DNA of 64,000 nt from Paramicrobacterium agarici (lineage in GTDB: Bacteria; Actinomycetota; Actinomycetes; Actinomycetales; Microbacteriaceae). The stretch covers positions 3,162,001-3,226,000 of the forward strand of contig NZ_PDJE01000001.1 of assembly GCF_002563955.1 (NCBI RefSeq). Direction: 5' to 3'. Every line of letters begins with the position of its first letter. The first letter of the stretch is position 1. A program made the position numbers and the translations under genes. Positions 30,246 through 39,248 of this stretch are shown here, one piece after another. The notes below the pieces were generated by a model. It did no database searches. It saw only the letters and a program-made list of their open reading frames with translations, and was not told the DNA's origin.

Positions 30246-33200
30246 AGTGGGCCGGCCCAACCATCGCCGTATTGCCCCGAGGCGTCGTGCCAGCCGCCGA
30301 TGTTCACTTGAGCGCGCTTATTCTCACCGTTGTAGCCGTCGTAGCAGCTGGCATCCCCGCTGAAGTTGCCGTTGGAATCAAGTTTCAAGGGGACGGTCTT
30401 TCCGTCAGGAGTGCCGCCGCTCGGGATTCGCTGCTTGTTCGTCACCTTCTCCCAGTGCTCCCCGTTGGAGCCGGGTCCGATGCATTTCACCTGGAAAGTC
30501 TGATTCGCATAATCCACGTAGCCGCGAATCTCGAAGTGGTAGTAGTACGCATTAATGGACCCTGGCCGGAAAGCGCCCTGGCTCAGCTTGGCCGACTTGG
30601 GAGGCTTCTTGGAAACAGCGACAGAGTTTGATGACGATGCCCACGAGCCGCACCCGGCAGGCGAACAGGCACGGACTTCCAACTTGTATGAGCCGGGCGA
30701 CGCATTATTCGCGGTCGCGCTGCCGGAAGTGCCCGTCTTCCACACCGATCCGTCCTTGAGAATCCGCCACTCGTATCTAGAGAGCTTGCCGCCATCATCT
30801 GACGGCGCGGACCAGTTCCCGCTGATAGTGGCACCTTCATATTTGGAACTGGCGCTGATCTTTCCAACGTTTGGTTTACCCGGCACACCGTAGGGCGTCA
30901 CCGTCTTCGATGCAGGCGACAACTCGCTATCGCCGACGCCATTCGTTGCCATGACCCGGAACGAATATGACGTGCCGTTCTTAGCAGCCATCGAGCACGC
31001 AACACCGGCGCGACAAATCTTTGAGTCCCCGTCGCTGCGCTTGACGGTGTACTCCGTGATGGCCGAGCCATTGTCGGCGGGCGACCCCTTCACGACAACC
31101 GTCGTCGTGCTGTCGCTCGCTGAGACGCTCGGCGCTGGCGGCGCATCGGGAACATCTTTCACCACGATCGTGATGCGCGCAGACGACCGCCTGTTGGGGT
31201 CACCGGTGGCGTCTTCGATCGTATAGATGATGCTGATCTCCTGGCTCTTCGCCGGACCTGTCTTGACGGTCACCAATGTGCCGTCGGTGCTCACCGTAGC
31301 GTCGCCCGAGTCGAGTTCTGCGCTCACGATCGTGAGGTCTTCTTCGGGGAAGGGATTGAACGCGCCCTTCAGCGCGTCGATCGTGTATTTCTCTCCCTTG
31401 CGCGCGTCATTGTTGACGTGATCGACCGCAAGCGGCATCGGCCGTGTCGAGGCGACCACAGACACGGTGACCTGCCCATCAACCGAGAAGTCCTTGAACT
31501 TCAGCGTGACTCCGAGCGTCACCGAGGTTCCCGGGGGCGTGCCAAAGGGTGCCTGCACCGAGAGTTCCGAACCCCTGAGATCAGCCTGGATCCCGTTTCC
31601 GTCGCCATGCAGATCGCTGAAGGTCACCTGGTCGAGAACGTCCGGGTTCGGATGCGACGCTGCGCTCCGAAGGTCGAACGAGACAGCATCCTCACCCGCT
31701 TCGATCGTGATCGACGGCGGTGTGAACGTGGGCGGAATGTCTTCGAAGTTCGGGTCGCCCACAGTGATCGGCAGCACGAGCATCGTCGTTCCGGTCGACG
31801 TACCGTCAGTCACCTCAAAACTGATCGAGGCGGGGCCGCGGTAGTCCTCCACCGGCGTGAACCGCAGAGTCTTTTCGTCGACAAAAGACGGTTCGCCATT
31901 GCCGCGCGACGCCTTCACTCCGTCGGCGCCCGTGATGGTGATGTCCTTGCCCGAGGGCGAGTAGGCGATGTCGTCGAGGTTCCACTCTTTCGAGGAGTTC
32001 ATGTCGACGATCTGCTCGGGCAAATTCTCGCGCAGCCGCGGCGGCTGCCCGTCTGAATACGGCGGCACGACAATGAAGGCCGCCGAGCTCAGACCGTCAA
32101 CCTCGTTCGTCAGACGGAACGTAATAGCCATGCGGTTGTCGCCGAGCGTGACACGCACGGTGCCGTCTTCGAGAATCGTCGCCTGGTCGGCATTCGGCCC
32201 CTCAAGCGACGCCTTCAAGTCAGAAACGCGGCCACCGGGGTTCGTCGCGCCGTCGTACACGTCAATGTCGACGGTCTCCTTGCCGATGACCTCGTCTTGC
32301 TCGACAACCTGATCTTGCACGCCCGGCGGCTGAATCTTCGCCTCTTCGGTGGCCCGCACCATGACGTAGGCAGAGTCGAATCCGCCCTTCTCATTGCGAA
32401 TCGTGTAGCGCAGCGCAAACGTCATTTCGATGTCGGGCGCCTCGACCACGATGCTCTCGCCCTCGACCGTCGCGACGACGTCTTCGGGTACGTCTTCGAC
32501 CTTCTCGTCGAGAGACAGAGAGTACTGGTTCGGATCCGAATCGTTCTTGAGCACCGGAACAGATGCCACGCGTCCGGGCTTTACCTCGATCGAATCGTCG
32601 ACGGCGACAGGGCTCATCGCCTGCTCGGGCCGCGGAATCACCGCGATCTTGATCGTGCCGACGGCCGTCGCACCGAGCACGTCTTTCACCTTGTACGTGA
32701 ACGTGTCGGTGCCGAGCTCCATCGACCCGGCAACGTACGAGAAGCTCTTGCTCTTCTCGTTGCGCACAGCACCCAGAATCGGCGCGCTGGCCAGCCCGTC
32801 ATACACGACCGAATCGCCGTCGGGGTCGAGCCCCTCAAGCGGAATCTCGATGTCGACAGAACTGCCGGCGAAGACACGGGTCGTCAGTGTCTTGGCGACC
32901 GGCGCCTGGTTGGAGTCTTCGTCCATCGCCACAACGGTGAAGGTGACGGATGCTGTCGCCTTCTGCCCGTAATCGTCAACCACCGTGTACACGGCGGAGT
33001 ACACGCCTGCTTCGACCGGCGCCTGGTACCGCACGCGATCGTCGGTGACGAACGCGAGCCCCTTGTCGGTTCCCTGCACGAGCTCCTGCTCGACCGACAT
33101 GCCCGCGTTGTCCGGGTGCGTGTCGTTGTCGAGAACGGGAACACTCGCGATGTCTCCGGCGCGCACGCGCACCTGGTCGTCGGCCGCGATCGGGGCCTGG

Positions 33201-35551
33201 TGCTTCGTCAGCGGCGGCACCATCACGACGGTCACCGTTGTCGTCGATTCCTTATACCCGTCGGAGACCGTGTAGCTGAACTGCACCTGCCCCGTTACCG
33301 CTGCCGTCGCCGTCACACGGATCATGCTCTGCGAGAGCAGCTCGATCGACAGCTGGGCGGCCTCGCCCGTCGCCTCGATCGATTTGACCGCAAGCACCTC
33401 ACCCGTCGGCGAGACGTCGTTGACGAGCACGGGAATCATCGCGGGTTCACCTGGCCGCACGTAGCCGGTATCGCGCACCGCCACGGGGGCAAGGTCCGCC
33501 TCGGACTTCTCAGTCACCTCGATGCGAATGAGCCCGATGCTCGTGCGTTCACCGGCCCCGAGCGAGTACTTGACGTAGTAGGCACCGGCTTTGCCCGCGG
33601 ATGCTGTGATGGTGCCACGATCCGTGTCGACGGCGACCGAGATCGCGCCCTCGAGCGCCTCGGCGCCCAGCAGCTCGAGCTGCCCGCCCGACGGTGAGAG
33701 GTCGTTGTCGAGGGGGTGCACGTCGACGGCCTCGCCGACGAAGGTCTGCGCGAAGTCCGGCGTTCCGACTGGGTTCGACGACCCGGCGGGTTTCACGTCG
33801 AGCGTGAACGCGCCTGTGACCGACGTCGTGCCGTCAGAGACAGTGAAGACGATGTCGCGCGGCCCCAGCTGCCCTGAGGTGTGCGTGACGGTGACCCGCC
33901 CGTCGGGGTTGAACCGCACGCGGTCTCCCGCGTCAGACGCGGCGGATTCCAGATAGATGTCGTCACCGTCTGGGTCGCTCCAGTCGGCGAGCGCGTCATA
34001 GGTGATGGTCTCGCCGGCATCGACGACAGCGGCTCCGACTCGCGCCGATTCCGGAGGCTCGTTGACCTCTGGCGGTCGCACGGTCACGTTGACCGAGCCC
34101 TCGGCGATGCCTCCCGGCCGCCCGTCGCTCACGGTGTAGCGGAAGGTAAACGTGCCGGCTTCCGTGCCCTCGCTCGGTGAGAACTGCAGAGCGCGCCCGC
34201 CGTCGATGAACTGCAGGGTTCCCCATTTGTCTGAGAATCCGTTGATGTCGGTGATCGTGAGCACGTCGCCGTCGGGGTCGGTGTCGTTGCTCAGCAGAGG
34301 CAGGACCGTCGTGCGCGCGGGTCGCACGCCCAGCTCGTCGTCATTCGCGATCGGCGGCCGGTTCTGCTCGGTGCGCTCGGCGAGCGTGTCTTCGAACGAC
34401 TTCACTGCCGACTTCTCGTCGCCTTCTTCGCCGTCGTCTTCTTCGGGCGGAGTGACGTCCTCCCAGTTGTGCACGAGGCGCATGTTCTCGGTGACGAGCC
34501 ACGAGTCACCATTCTGAAGGTTGTTCAGCGCAATGATGTCGCGATTGACGCGGAACACCAGCTCAGCGCCCGCCGTGGTCGGCTCGATCTCCTCGTGCGC
34601 CGGCGCCGCACCGTCGCATTGTGCGAGGTAGCGGCTGCCCGACGCCCACGCGGCGTGCCAGCATCCCTCGAGGTTGACGGGAGCGGCAACGGCGTCGGGG
34701 TTCTGCGCCGGAGCGGCAATGTCGGCGTCGATCTCGACGACCTCGTCGCCGTCGAGCGGAACAGCCATGAGCGAGTCGCCGCCCGCCACCAGCACCTCGC
34801 CGGGATCAGCAGAGGATTGCTGCAGCTTGACACCCTCCGAGGGCAGCTCGACCGGCTCTGAACCGGGAACGATGACGCGGTTCGCGTCGCCGTCGAACAG
34901 CACCGGGGTATCTCCCGCCGCCGTCAGCTGGTAGCTCTCGCTCGAGGGAATCTGCTGCTCGCTCGGCTTTCCGCCCTCGGAGCCGTAGGTGTACAGCACA
35001 CCGTCAGAAGGGGATGCTGCGAAGACGTCGCCGCTCTTCGAGACAGCGATAGCGGCATCCTTCCCCAATTTGACGAGGGGTTCGTTGTTCACTGTCGTGA
35101 AGTCGAGGCCTCCCGCGACGTTGGTGATCCACAGGCTGCCGCTGTCGGGCTCGAGAACAGCGAGGCGCTCTCCCCCGTAGGCGAGTTCGGCGCCCGGCAG
35201 TAGGTCGGCGCTGTTGCCGAGAGTCGTGTACGCGGGGTCGATCGTCTGAACGGTCGACGAGACGCGATCGTGCAGCAGGGCGAGGTCGCCGTCTTGAAAG
35301 ATGTCGATATCGTTGGCGAGCGTCGCGACGGAGGCGTCGAGCTCTTCGATCTGCTTGTTGAGGCGGCCCGCGAGCAGCTCTTTGCCGTTCGTGACCCACA
35401 CGTCGCGGGCCTCGAGATCAACGTCAGAGGCGGGGTATCCGGGGTGCAGAACGGCGAATGTGACCGGAACCGCGACGATCAGGGATGCGGCGATGACGGA
35501 AGCCGTGACCTTTCGGCCGCGCAACCACCCCTTCATGCTCCCCACACACAC
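30242..35551 (-). CDS. Giant membrane-anchored Ig-like/FN3 repeat surface protein
   Basis: 1769 aa. An N-terminal signal-anchor (about residues 16-36) is followed by a region to about 350 resembling a beta-propeller (SLWITNVAGGLDF, GDVFAASPSDGVLYTY). From about 395 on there are roughly nine Ig/cadherin-like repeats that begin PxAxDD and carry LxNDxDPDGD (for example PIANDDELGVRP, PVAVDDSIEVKPG), then two FN3 domains (DAPPAPSVSASDSTT, YGVPGKPNVGKISAS) and a cysteine-containing C-terminal module. No sortase motif or C-terminal helix. A shorter start (ATG at 35536) is possible. The first gene of its operon, probably an adhesin or wall-spanning scaffold. Confidence 0.85.
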   Translation of the reverse strand: MCVGSMKGWLRGRKVTASVIAASLIVAVPVTFAVLHPGYPASDVDLEARDVWVTNGKELLAGRLNKQIEELDASVATLANDIDIFQDGDLALLHDRVSSTVQTIDPAYTTLGNSADLLPGAELAYGGERLAVLEPDSGSLWITNVAGGLDFTTVNNEPLVKLGKDAAIAVSKSGDVFAASPSDGVLYTYGSEGGKPSEQQIPSSESYQLTAAGDTPVLFDGDANRVIVPGSEPVELPSEGVKLQQSSADPGEVLVAGGDSLMAVPLDGDEVVEIDADIAAPAQNPDAVAAPVNLEGCWHAAWASGSRYLAQCDGAAPAHEEIEPTTAGAELVFRVNRDIIALNNLQNGDSWLVTENMRLVHNWEDVTPPEEDDGEEGDEKSAVKSFEDTLAERTEQNRPPIANDDELGVRPARTTVLPLLSNDTDPDGDVLTITDINGFSDKWGTLQFIDGGRALQFSPSEGTEAGTFTFRYTVSDGRPGGIAEGSVNVTVRPPEVNEPPESARVGAAVVDAGETITYDALADWSDPDGDDIYLESAASDAGDRVRFNPDGRVTVTHTSGQLGPRDIVFTVSDGTTSVTGAFTLDVKPAGSSNPVGTPDFAQTFVGEAVDVHPLDNDLSPSGGQLELLGAEALEGAISVAVDTDRGTITASAGKAGAYYVKYSLGAGERTSIGLIRIEVTEKSEADLAPVAVRDTGYVRPGEPAMIPVLVNDVSPTGEVLAVKSIEATGEAAQLSIELLSQSMIRVTATAAVTGQVQFSYTVSDGYKESTTTVTVVMVPPLTKHQAPIAADDQVRVRAGDIASVPVLDNDTHPDNAGMSVEQELVQGTDKGLAFVTDDRVRYQAPVEAGVYSAVYTVVDDYGQKATASVTFTVVAMDEDSNQAPVAKTLTTRVFAGSSVDIEIPLEGLDPDGDSVVYDGLASAPILGAVRNEKSKSFSYVAGSMELGTDTFTYKVKDVLGATAVGTIKIAVIPRPEQAMSPVAVDDSIEVKPGRVASVPVLKNDSDPNQYSLSLDEKVEDVPEDVVATVEGESIVVEAPDIEMTFALRYTIRNEKGGFDSAYVMVRATEEAKIQPPGVQDQVVEQDEVIGKETVDIDVYDGATNPGGRVSDLKASLEGPNADQATILEDGTVRVTLGDNRMAITFRLTNEVDGLSSAAFIVVPPYSDGQPPRLRENLPEQIVDMNSSKEWNLDDIAYSPSGKDITITGADGVKASRGNGEPSFVDEKTLRFTPVEDYRGPASISFEVTDGTSTGTTMLVLPITVGDPNFEDIPPTFTPPSITIEAGEDAVSFDLRSAASHPNPDVLDQVTFSDLHGDGNGIQADLRGSELSVQAPFGTPPGTSVTLGVTLKFKDFSVDGQVTVSVVASTRPMPLAVDHVNNDARKGEKYTIDALKGAFNPFPEEDLTIVSAELDSGDATVSTDGTLVTVKTGPAKSQEISIIYTIEDATGDPNRRSSARITIVVKDVPDAPPAPSVSASDSTTTVVVKGSPADNGSAITEYTVKRSDGDSKICRAGVACSMAAKNGTSYSFRVMATNGVGDSELSPASKTVTPYGVPGKPNVGKISASSKYEGATISGNWSAPSDDGGKLSRYEWRILKDGSVWKTGTSGSATANNASPGSYKLEVRACSPAGCGSWASSSNSVAVSKKPPKSAKLSQGAFRPGSINAYYYHFEIRGYVDYANQTFQVKCIGPGSNGEHWEKVTNKQRIPSGGTPDGKTVPLKLDSNGNFSGDASCYDGYNGENKRAQVNIGGWHDASGQYGDGWAGPL

Positions 35552-35641
35552 GTTCCGTCTCGTTTAACTGCCGCCGTACAGCGCCCAAGGCACACTTGAA
35601 CCGGAGCTTAAGGTAACACGGTAACGCGCAGCAGGAAAGTT

Positions 35642-36361
35642 CTAGCCCTCCGCGGCGCTTTCACCGGCGGCCGACGTGTCTTGATCAAGCAGCACCAGAT
35701 CGCTCGGATCGACCATTCGCGTCGACACGGCGTACTCCACGAGCCTCGACCGCCGGTTGGTCGCGAGCTTGCCCCGGCCGCCCCGCAATCCGGGCACTCC
35801 GAACCGGTCGAGCTTGTCGCACACGTTGTCGAGCTTGCGGTTGAACGCCGTCTGCGTCCATCCGAGACGCTCTGCCGCCTGTGCGGAGGCGGGGATCTCG
35901 CCGCGTCCCGGAGAATTCTGCCGAAGCACGTCTTCGGCGAGCGCGAGAATCAGCAGGCGCTGGTTGCTCGTCAGGTGAATCGGGCCGACCGTCGTCTCGC
36001 CGCTCGACACCGAGGTCAGCGGAGACGTGCCGAAGAACTCGGACTCCATGTGGATGGTGAAGTCGTACGTCGTCGAGCCGGCGCTGAAGAGCACCTGCAG
36101 CTCACGGAAGACGACGGGAAGTCGTGCTCCAGGTGCGAGCCACGCCTGCACCTGCCCCGTGCTGTCGGTGACCGTCGCCGAGAGCGCATTGCCCACGTTG
36201 ATGAGCCAGTACATTCCGTTCTCGAGGCCGACGGCGAGAAAGCGGCGGTGCAGAAACGGGTTGTCGTCGACGACGAGGTCGCCCTCTCGGCCGATGTAGA
36301 AGAATTCCTCGGGGCGCACGTCGTACCATTCCCCGCAGAACTCGATGCGTGGTGCCGTCAC
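35642..36361 (-). CDS. FHA-like N-terminal domain joined to a helix-turn-helix domain
   Basis: 239 aa from the GTG at 36361, overlapping the kinase stop by 4 nt (GTGA). Residues 1-105 look like a degenerate FHA sandwich: FYIGREGDLVVDDNPFLHRR and MYWLINVGNALSATV keep the GR pair and a histidine, but the SxxH serine and the NG turn are altered. Residues 130-220 hold LTSNQRLLILALAEDVL and AAERLGWTQTAFNRKLDNV, a likely winged HTH. It may be a kinase-controlled regulator. The last gene of the PP2C-FHA-kinase operon. Confidence 0.7.
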   Translation of the reverse strand: MTAPRIEFCGEWYDVRPEEFFYIGREGDLVVDDNPFLHRRFLAVGLENGMYWLINVGNALSATVTDSTGQVQAWLAPGARLPVVFRELQVLFSAGSTTYDFTIHMESEFFGTSPLTSVSSGETTVGPIHLTSNQRLLILALAEDVLRQNSPGRGEIPASAQAAERLGWTQTAFNRKLDNVCDKLDRFGVPGLRGGRGKLATNRRSRLVEYAVSTRMVDPSDLVLLDQDTSAAGESAAEG

Positions 36362-37956
36362 GTGGTGCACATCTCCAATGGCTCGGTGGACGTTTTGCCG
36401 CTTGATCTGCTGATCACAACCGTGACACACACCTTATCGCCATCCGACACGCCGTCGATGGTGACCGACGGCTCGGCGACAACATGCTTCGGCCCGGGCT
36501 CGCCGTTCTCTAAGCGCCGCCAGATGAACACGTCGCCCTCTTCGGGCGCCGGATTCCCCCACTCGAACGTGATGCTCGAGCCGTCTTCTGACACGGTGAT
36601 GCCGCGCTCCACGGGCGCTGGCACCCCCGTGACGACAAGCGGCTCTCCTGTCGACGTCTCCATCTTCTCCGGCGCAGCCTGACCACCGAAGAGAAAGGAT
36701 GCTGTCACCCCGCCGCCGACAAGCAGCAGCGCTGCCGCCCCGATCACGATCGGAACGAGGCGCCTCCGCGGCTTTGCCACGGCATCCGTCTGCGACGCAG
36801 CATCCGGAGTCTCATGGGTCGGCGCGACCGGGCCTCGCTTCGCCGTCGCATCGGTGGCGGGTGGAACGGGAACCTGTGGGGTCACGGCCAGCGCTCGCAT
36901 GCGCGTTTCGTCGTCGCTGGGCGGTTGACCGTTCACCTGTTGAACCGGCCGGGCGACCGTCGCGTCGTCGTCGGCCGGTTCAGACGGGGCCGGATGCTGA
37001 GGCGTCACTGTCGTGACCGGGCGAATGCGCGTTGCATCATCGCCCGTCGCGTCGCTCTGCGGTTTGGCCGACGCGAGGTTCGGCACGTCGAGCGGCGTGG
37101 TGGAGTACGCCAGCTCGAGTTCGACGCGCTGAAGCGAGCGGCCGAAGTCCACGGCGCTCGGAAAACGGTCCTCGCGGCGCGTCGCCATGCCCCGGCGCAG
37201 CACTGCCATGAGCGACGGCGGAACATCGGTGCGCTCAAGCGGTGTGATGGTGCCGCGCTCGATGCGCCCGATGAGATCGATCGAGCCGTTCGGCTGCCCC
37301 GGCACCTCGAATGGAGAGCGCCCGGCCAGCAGCGTGTACACCGTGGCGGCGAGCGCGAAGACGTCGCTTCTGACGTCGGCGACGGGGTGGTCCGCGAACA
37401 TCTCGGGCGGCGACCACGGAATCGACATGCCAAGCGACTGCGATTCTCCGGGCTGCGCGTGATCCGCGTCGACAGCAGACGAGATTCCGAAGTCCGCGAG
37501 CGCGGGCCAGCCATATGCATTGGTCAGCACGTTGGCGGGCTTGATGTCGCGGTGCAGAATGCCAGACGAGTGCGCCGTCGCGACAGCACTCGTCACCCGG
37601 ATGCCGGTGCGCAGCACATCCGCGACGGTGAACTGCCGGTACCGGTACTGCTGCGACAAGCTCGGGCCGGGGCAGTACTCCATGACAAAATACGGGCGCC
37701 CGTCTTCGGCGACCGCCGCGTTGTAGATCGTCACGATGTACGGATGCGCCGACACCTGAGCCATCAGGTTGGCCTCGGCCACGAACGCGGCGCGCGACGC
37801 ATCGGTCACCTCGTCAAGAGAGAGCACCTTGACGGCGACCTGGCGGCGCGGGAGCTCTTGACGGTACAGAAAGACGTCACTGAAGCCGCCCGATCCGAGA
37901 AGCCGCTCCGCCTCAAGCCCGGGAATGCGCGGGGGCTGTGCTGCCTGACGAGCCAC
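36358..37956 (-). CDS. Transmembrane Ser/Thr protein kinase (PknB-like class)
   Basis: 532 aa, GTG start. The kinase domain is residues 13-285: glycine loop GSGGFSDVF (21-29), lysine 43 in VAVKVL, HRDIKPAN (135-142), DFG (155-157). A linker of about 115 residues carries three near-copies of D-D-[AE]-T-x-x-R (DDATRIR, DDATVAR, DDETRMR). One membrane helix (about 400-423) leads to a small extracellular FN3-like domain ending in CTT; PASTA repeats are absent. All catalytic residues are present. It lies between two FHA-type genes, with PP2C first in the operon. Confidence 0.93.
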   Translation of the reverse strand: MARQAAQPPRIPGLEAERLLGSGGFSDVFLYRQELPRRQVAVKVLSLDEVTDASRAAFVAEANLMAQVSAHPYIVTIYNAAVAEDGRPYFVMEYCPGPSLSQQYRYRQFTVADVLRTGIRVTSAVATAHSSGILHRDIKPANVLTNAYGWPALADFGISSAVDADHAQPGESQSLGMSIPWSPPEMFADHPVADVRSDVFALAATVYTLLAGRSPFEVPGQPNGSIDLIGRIERGTITPLERTDVPPSLMAVLRRGMATRREDRFPSAVDFGRSLQRVELELAYSTTPLDVPNLASAKPQSDATGDDATRIRPVTTVTPQHPAPSEPADDDATVARPVQQVNGQPPSDDETRMRALAVTPQVPVPPATDATAKRGPVAPTHETPDAASQTDAVAKPRRRLVPIVIGAAALLLVGGGVTASFLFGGQAAPEKMETSTGEPLVVTGVPAPVERGITVSEDGSSITFEWGNPAPEEGDVFIWRRLENGEPGPKHVVAEPSVTIDGVSDGDKVCVTVVISRSSGKTSTEPLEMCTT

Positions 37957-37957
37957 G

Positions 37958-39241
37958 CTATGCCTCGAGCACGCGCAGTTTCACGCCCGATCCGAGATCG
38001 ATCACTGTTCCAGCAATGACGGGCACGGGCTCCCCGCCACGCAACTGCTGGGGTGCGCGACCCGGTGCGTCGATGACAGTGCCATTGCTCGAGTGGAGGT
38101 CGGTCACGACGACGGCGTCTCCCTCGACAGCGACGCGGACGTGCGTGCGCGAAATGTCGTCTCCGGCGAGGGTCACAAGGTGAGGCAGAACCGAGGCAGG
38201 CACGTTCGAGACGCTCGGGGCTCGACCCAGTACAACGGGCGCGTCGAGCCGCTGACGGCCGCCGCCGGGCAGTTCAAGGGCGTAGGCGTACTGCGGCACG
38301 TCCTGCGGCGCGGCAGCGGCGCCATCGGGCAGGTGGGCGGCGTTACGCGCTGCACGCACGTCTTCGGCGAGCACGGTCATGCCGTCGTGATCGCCGAGCG
38401 GCTCGTCGCGCTGAGGGACAACCGGCTGTCCCGGGGTGCGCACGATCGTCTGCTCGTCGGGTTCGGGAAGCTCGATCGGTCCTGCGACGTCGCCGGGAAG
38501 CAGCGTCATCTCGGGAACCTCGGTGTCCTCGCTCACGGGCTCAGACGCCGACGGCTCGGCCCAGACGGGCTGTTCGGCGGTGTCCGGCTTGGGTTCGGCC
38601 TCCGCCGCCTCGGCCGACGGTGCGGGAGGTGGCGCCGCGGCTGCGGGCTTCTCGATGGCCACCGTGTCGGGCTTGGGCTCTGACGCGGGCTCACGCGCGA
38701 TCGGCACCGGGTTCTCGTGCTGCGACTCGGCTGCCACCGCAGCATCCTGCTGTTCCGTTCTGGCGGCGGCTCCAGCATCGGCGACGTCATCGTCGACGCG
38801 CAGCGAGACGCCCGCTACCCATGCGGCGCCCTGGCTGAGAGGAAGCGCTGCTGCCGTGTCGGCGCCGTCGAGCAGCTCGATGCGTGACGCGCCTTCGACG
38901 AGCTGCTCTCCCCATCCGCTGACACCTGTTGCGCGTACGGTAATGTCGCCGGCGTCCGTTCCGACCGTGACCTCCGTGTCGCCATACACGATCACGCCGA
39001 CACCGTCGGCCGAGAGCGTTCCTGCCACCCAGAAGCACAGCCCGAATGCGGGGGTGCTCGCGAGGCCTCCTGCTGTGAGAGCGTCGAGTGTATCGTGAAT
39101 CGTCAGCGCGCCGATGTCGAGTTTCGTCACGCGCGTCAGCAGCTCGGCGTCGTCATCGATCCGCACCACGAGAAGACGACCGGATGCTGCCAGAGCGATC
39201 CATTCGCGTTGATGCGCCGCCGTGTAGCTGAACTGCGTCAT
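37958..39241 (-). CDS. FHA-domain protein with long disordered linker
   Basis: 427 aa from the ATG at 39241. Residues 1-150 form a beta-rich N-terminal domain that I do not recognise; 150-315 are acidic, proline-rich and disordered; 320-427 are an FHA domain with GR (339-340), SRTH (364-367) and SSNGT (384-388). The linker holds DEQTIVR (262-268), matching the threonine motif repeated in the kinase linker, so it may be both a substrate and a reader. It starts 7 nt after the PP2C gene and ends 1 nt before the kinase gene. Confidence 0.87.
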   Translation of the reverse strand: MTQFSYTAAHQREWIALAASGRLLVVRIDDDAELLTRVTKLDIGALTIHDTLDALTAGGLASTPAFGLCFWVAGTLSADGVGVIVYGDTEVTVGTDAGDITVRATGVSGWGEQLVEGASRIELLDGADTAAALPLSQGAAWVAGVSLRVDDDVADAGAAARTEQQDAAVAAESQHENPVPIAREPASEPKPDTVAIEKPAAAAPPPAPSAEAAEAEPKPDTAEQPVWAEPSASEPVSEDTEVPEMTLLPGDVAGPIELPEPDEQTIVRTPGQPVVPQRDEPLGDHDGMTVLAEDVRAARNAAHLPDGAAAAPQDVPQYAYALELPGGGRQRLDAPVVLGRAPSVSNVPASVLPHLVTLAGDDISRTHVRVAVEGDAVVVTDLHSSNGTVIDAPGRAPQQLRGGEPVPVIAGTVIDLGSGVKLRVLEA

Positions 39242-39248
39242 ATCGTCC

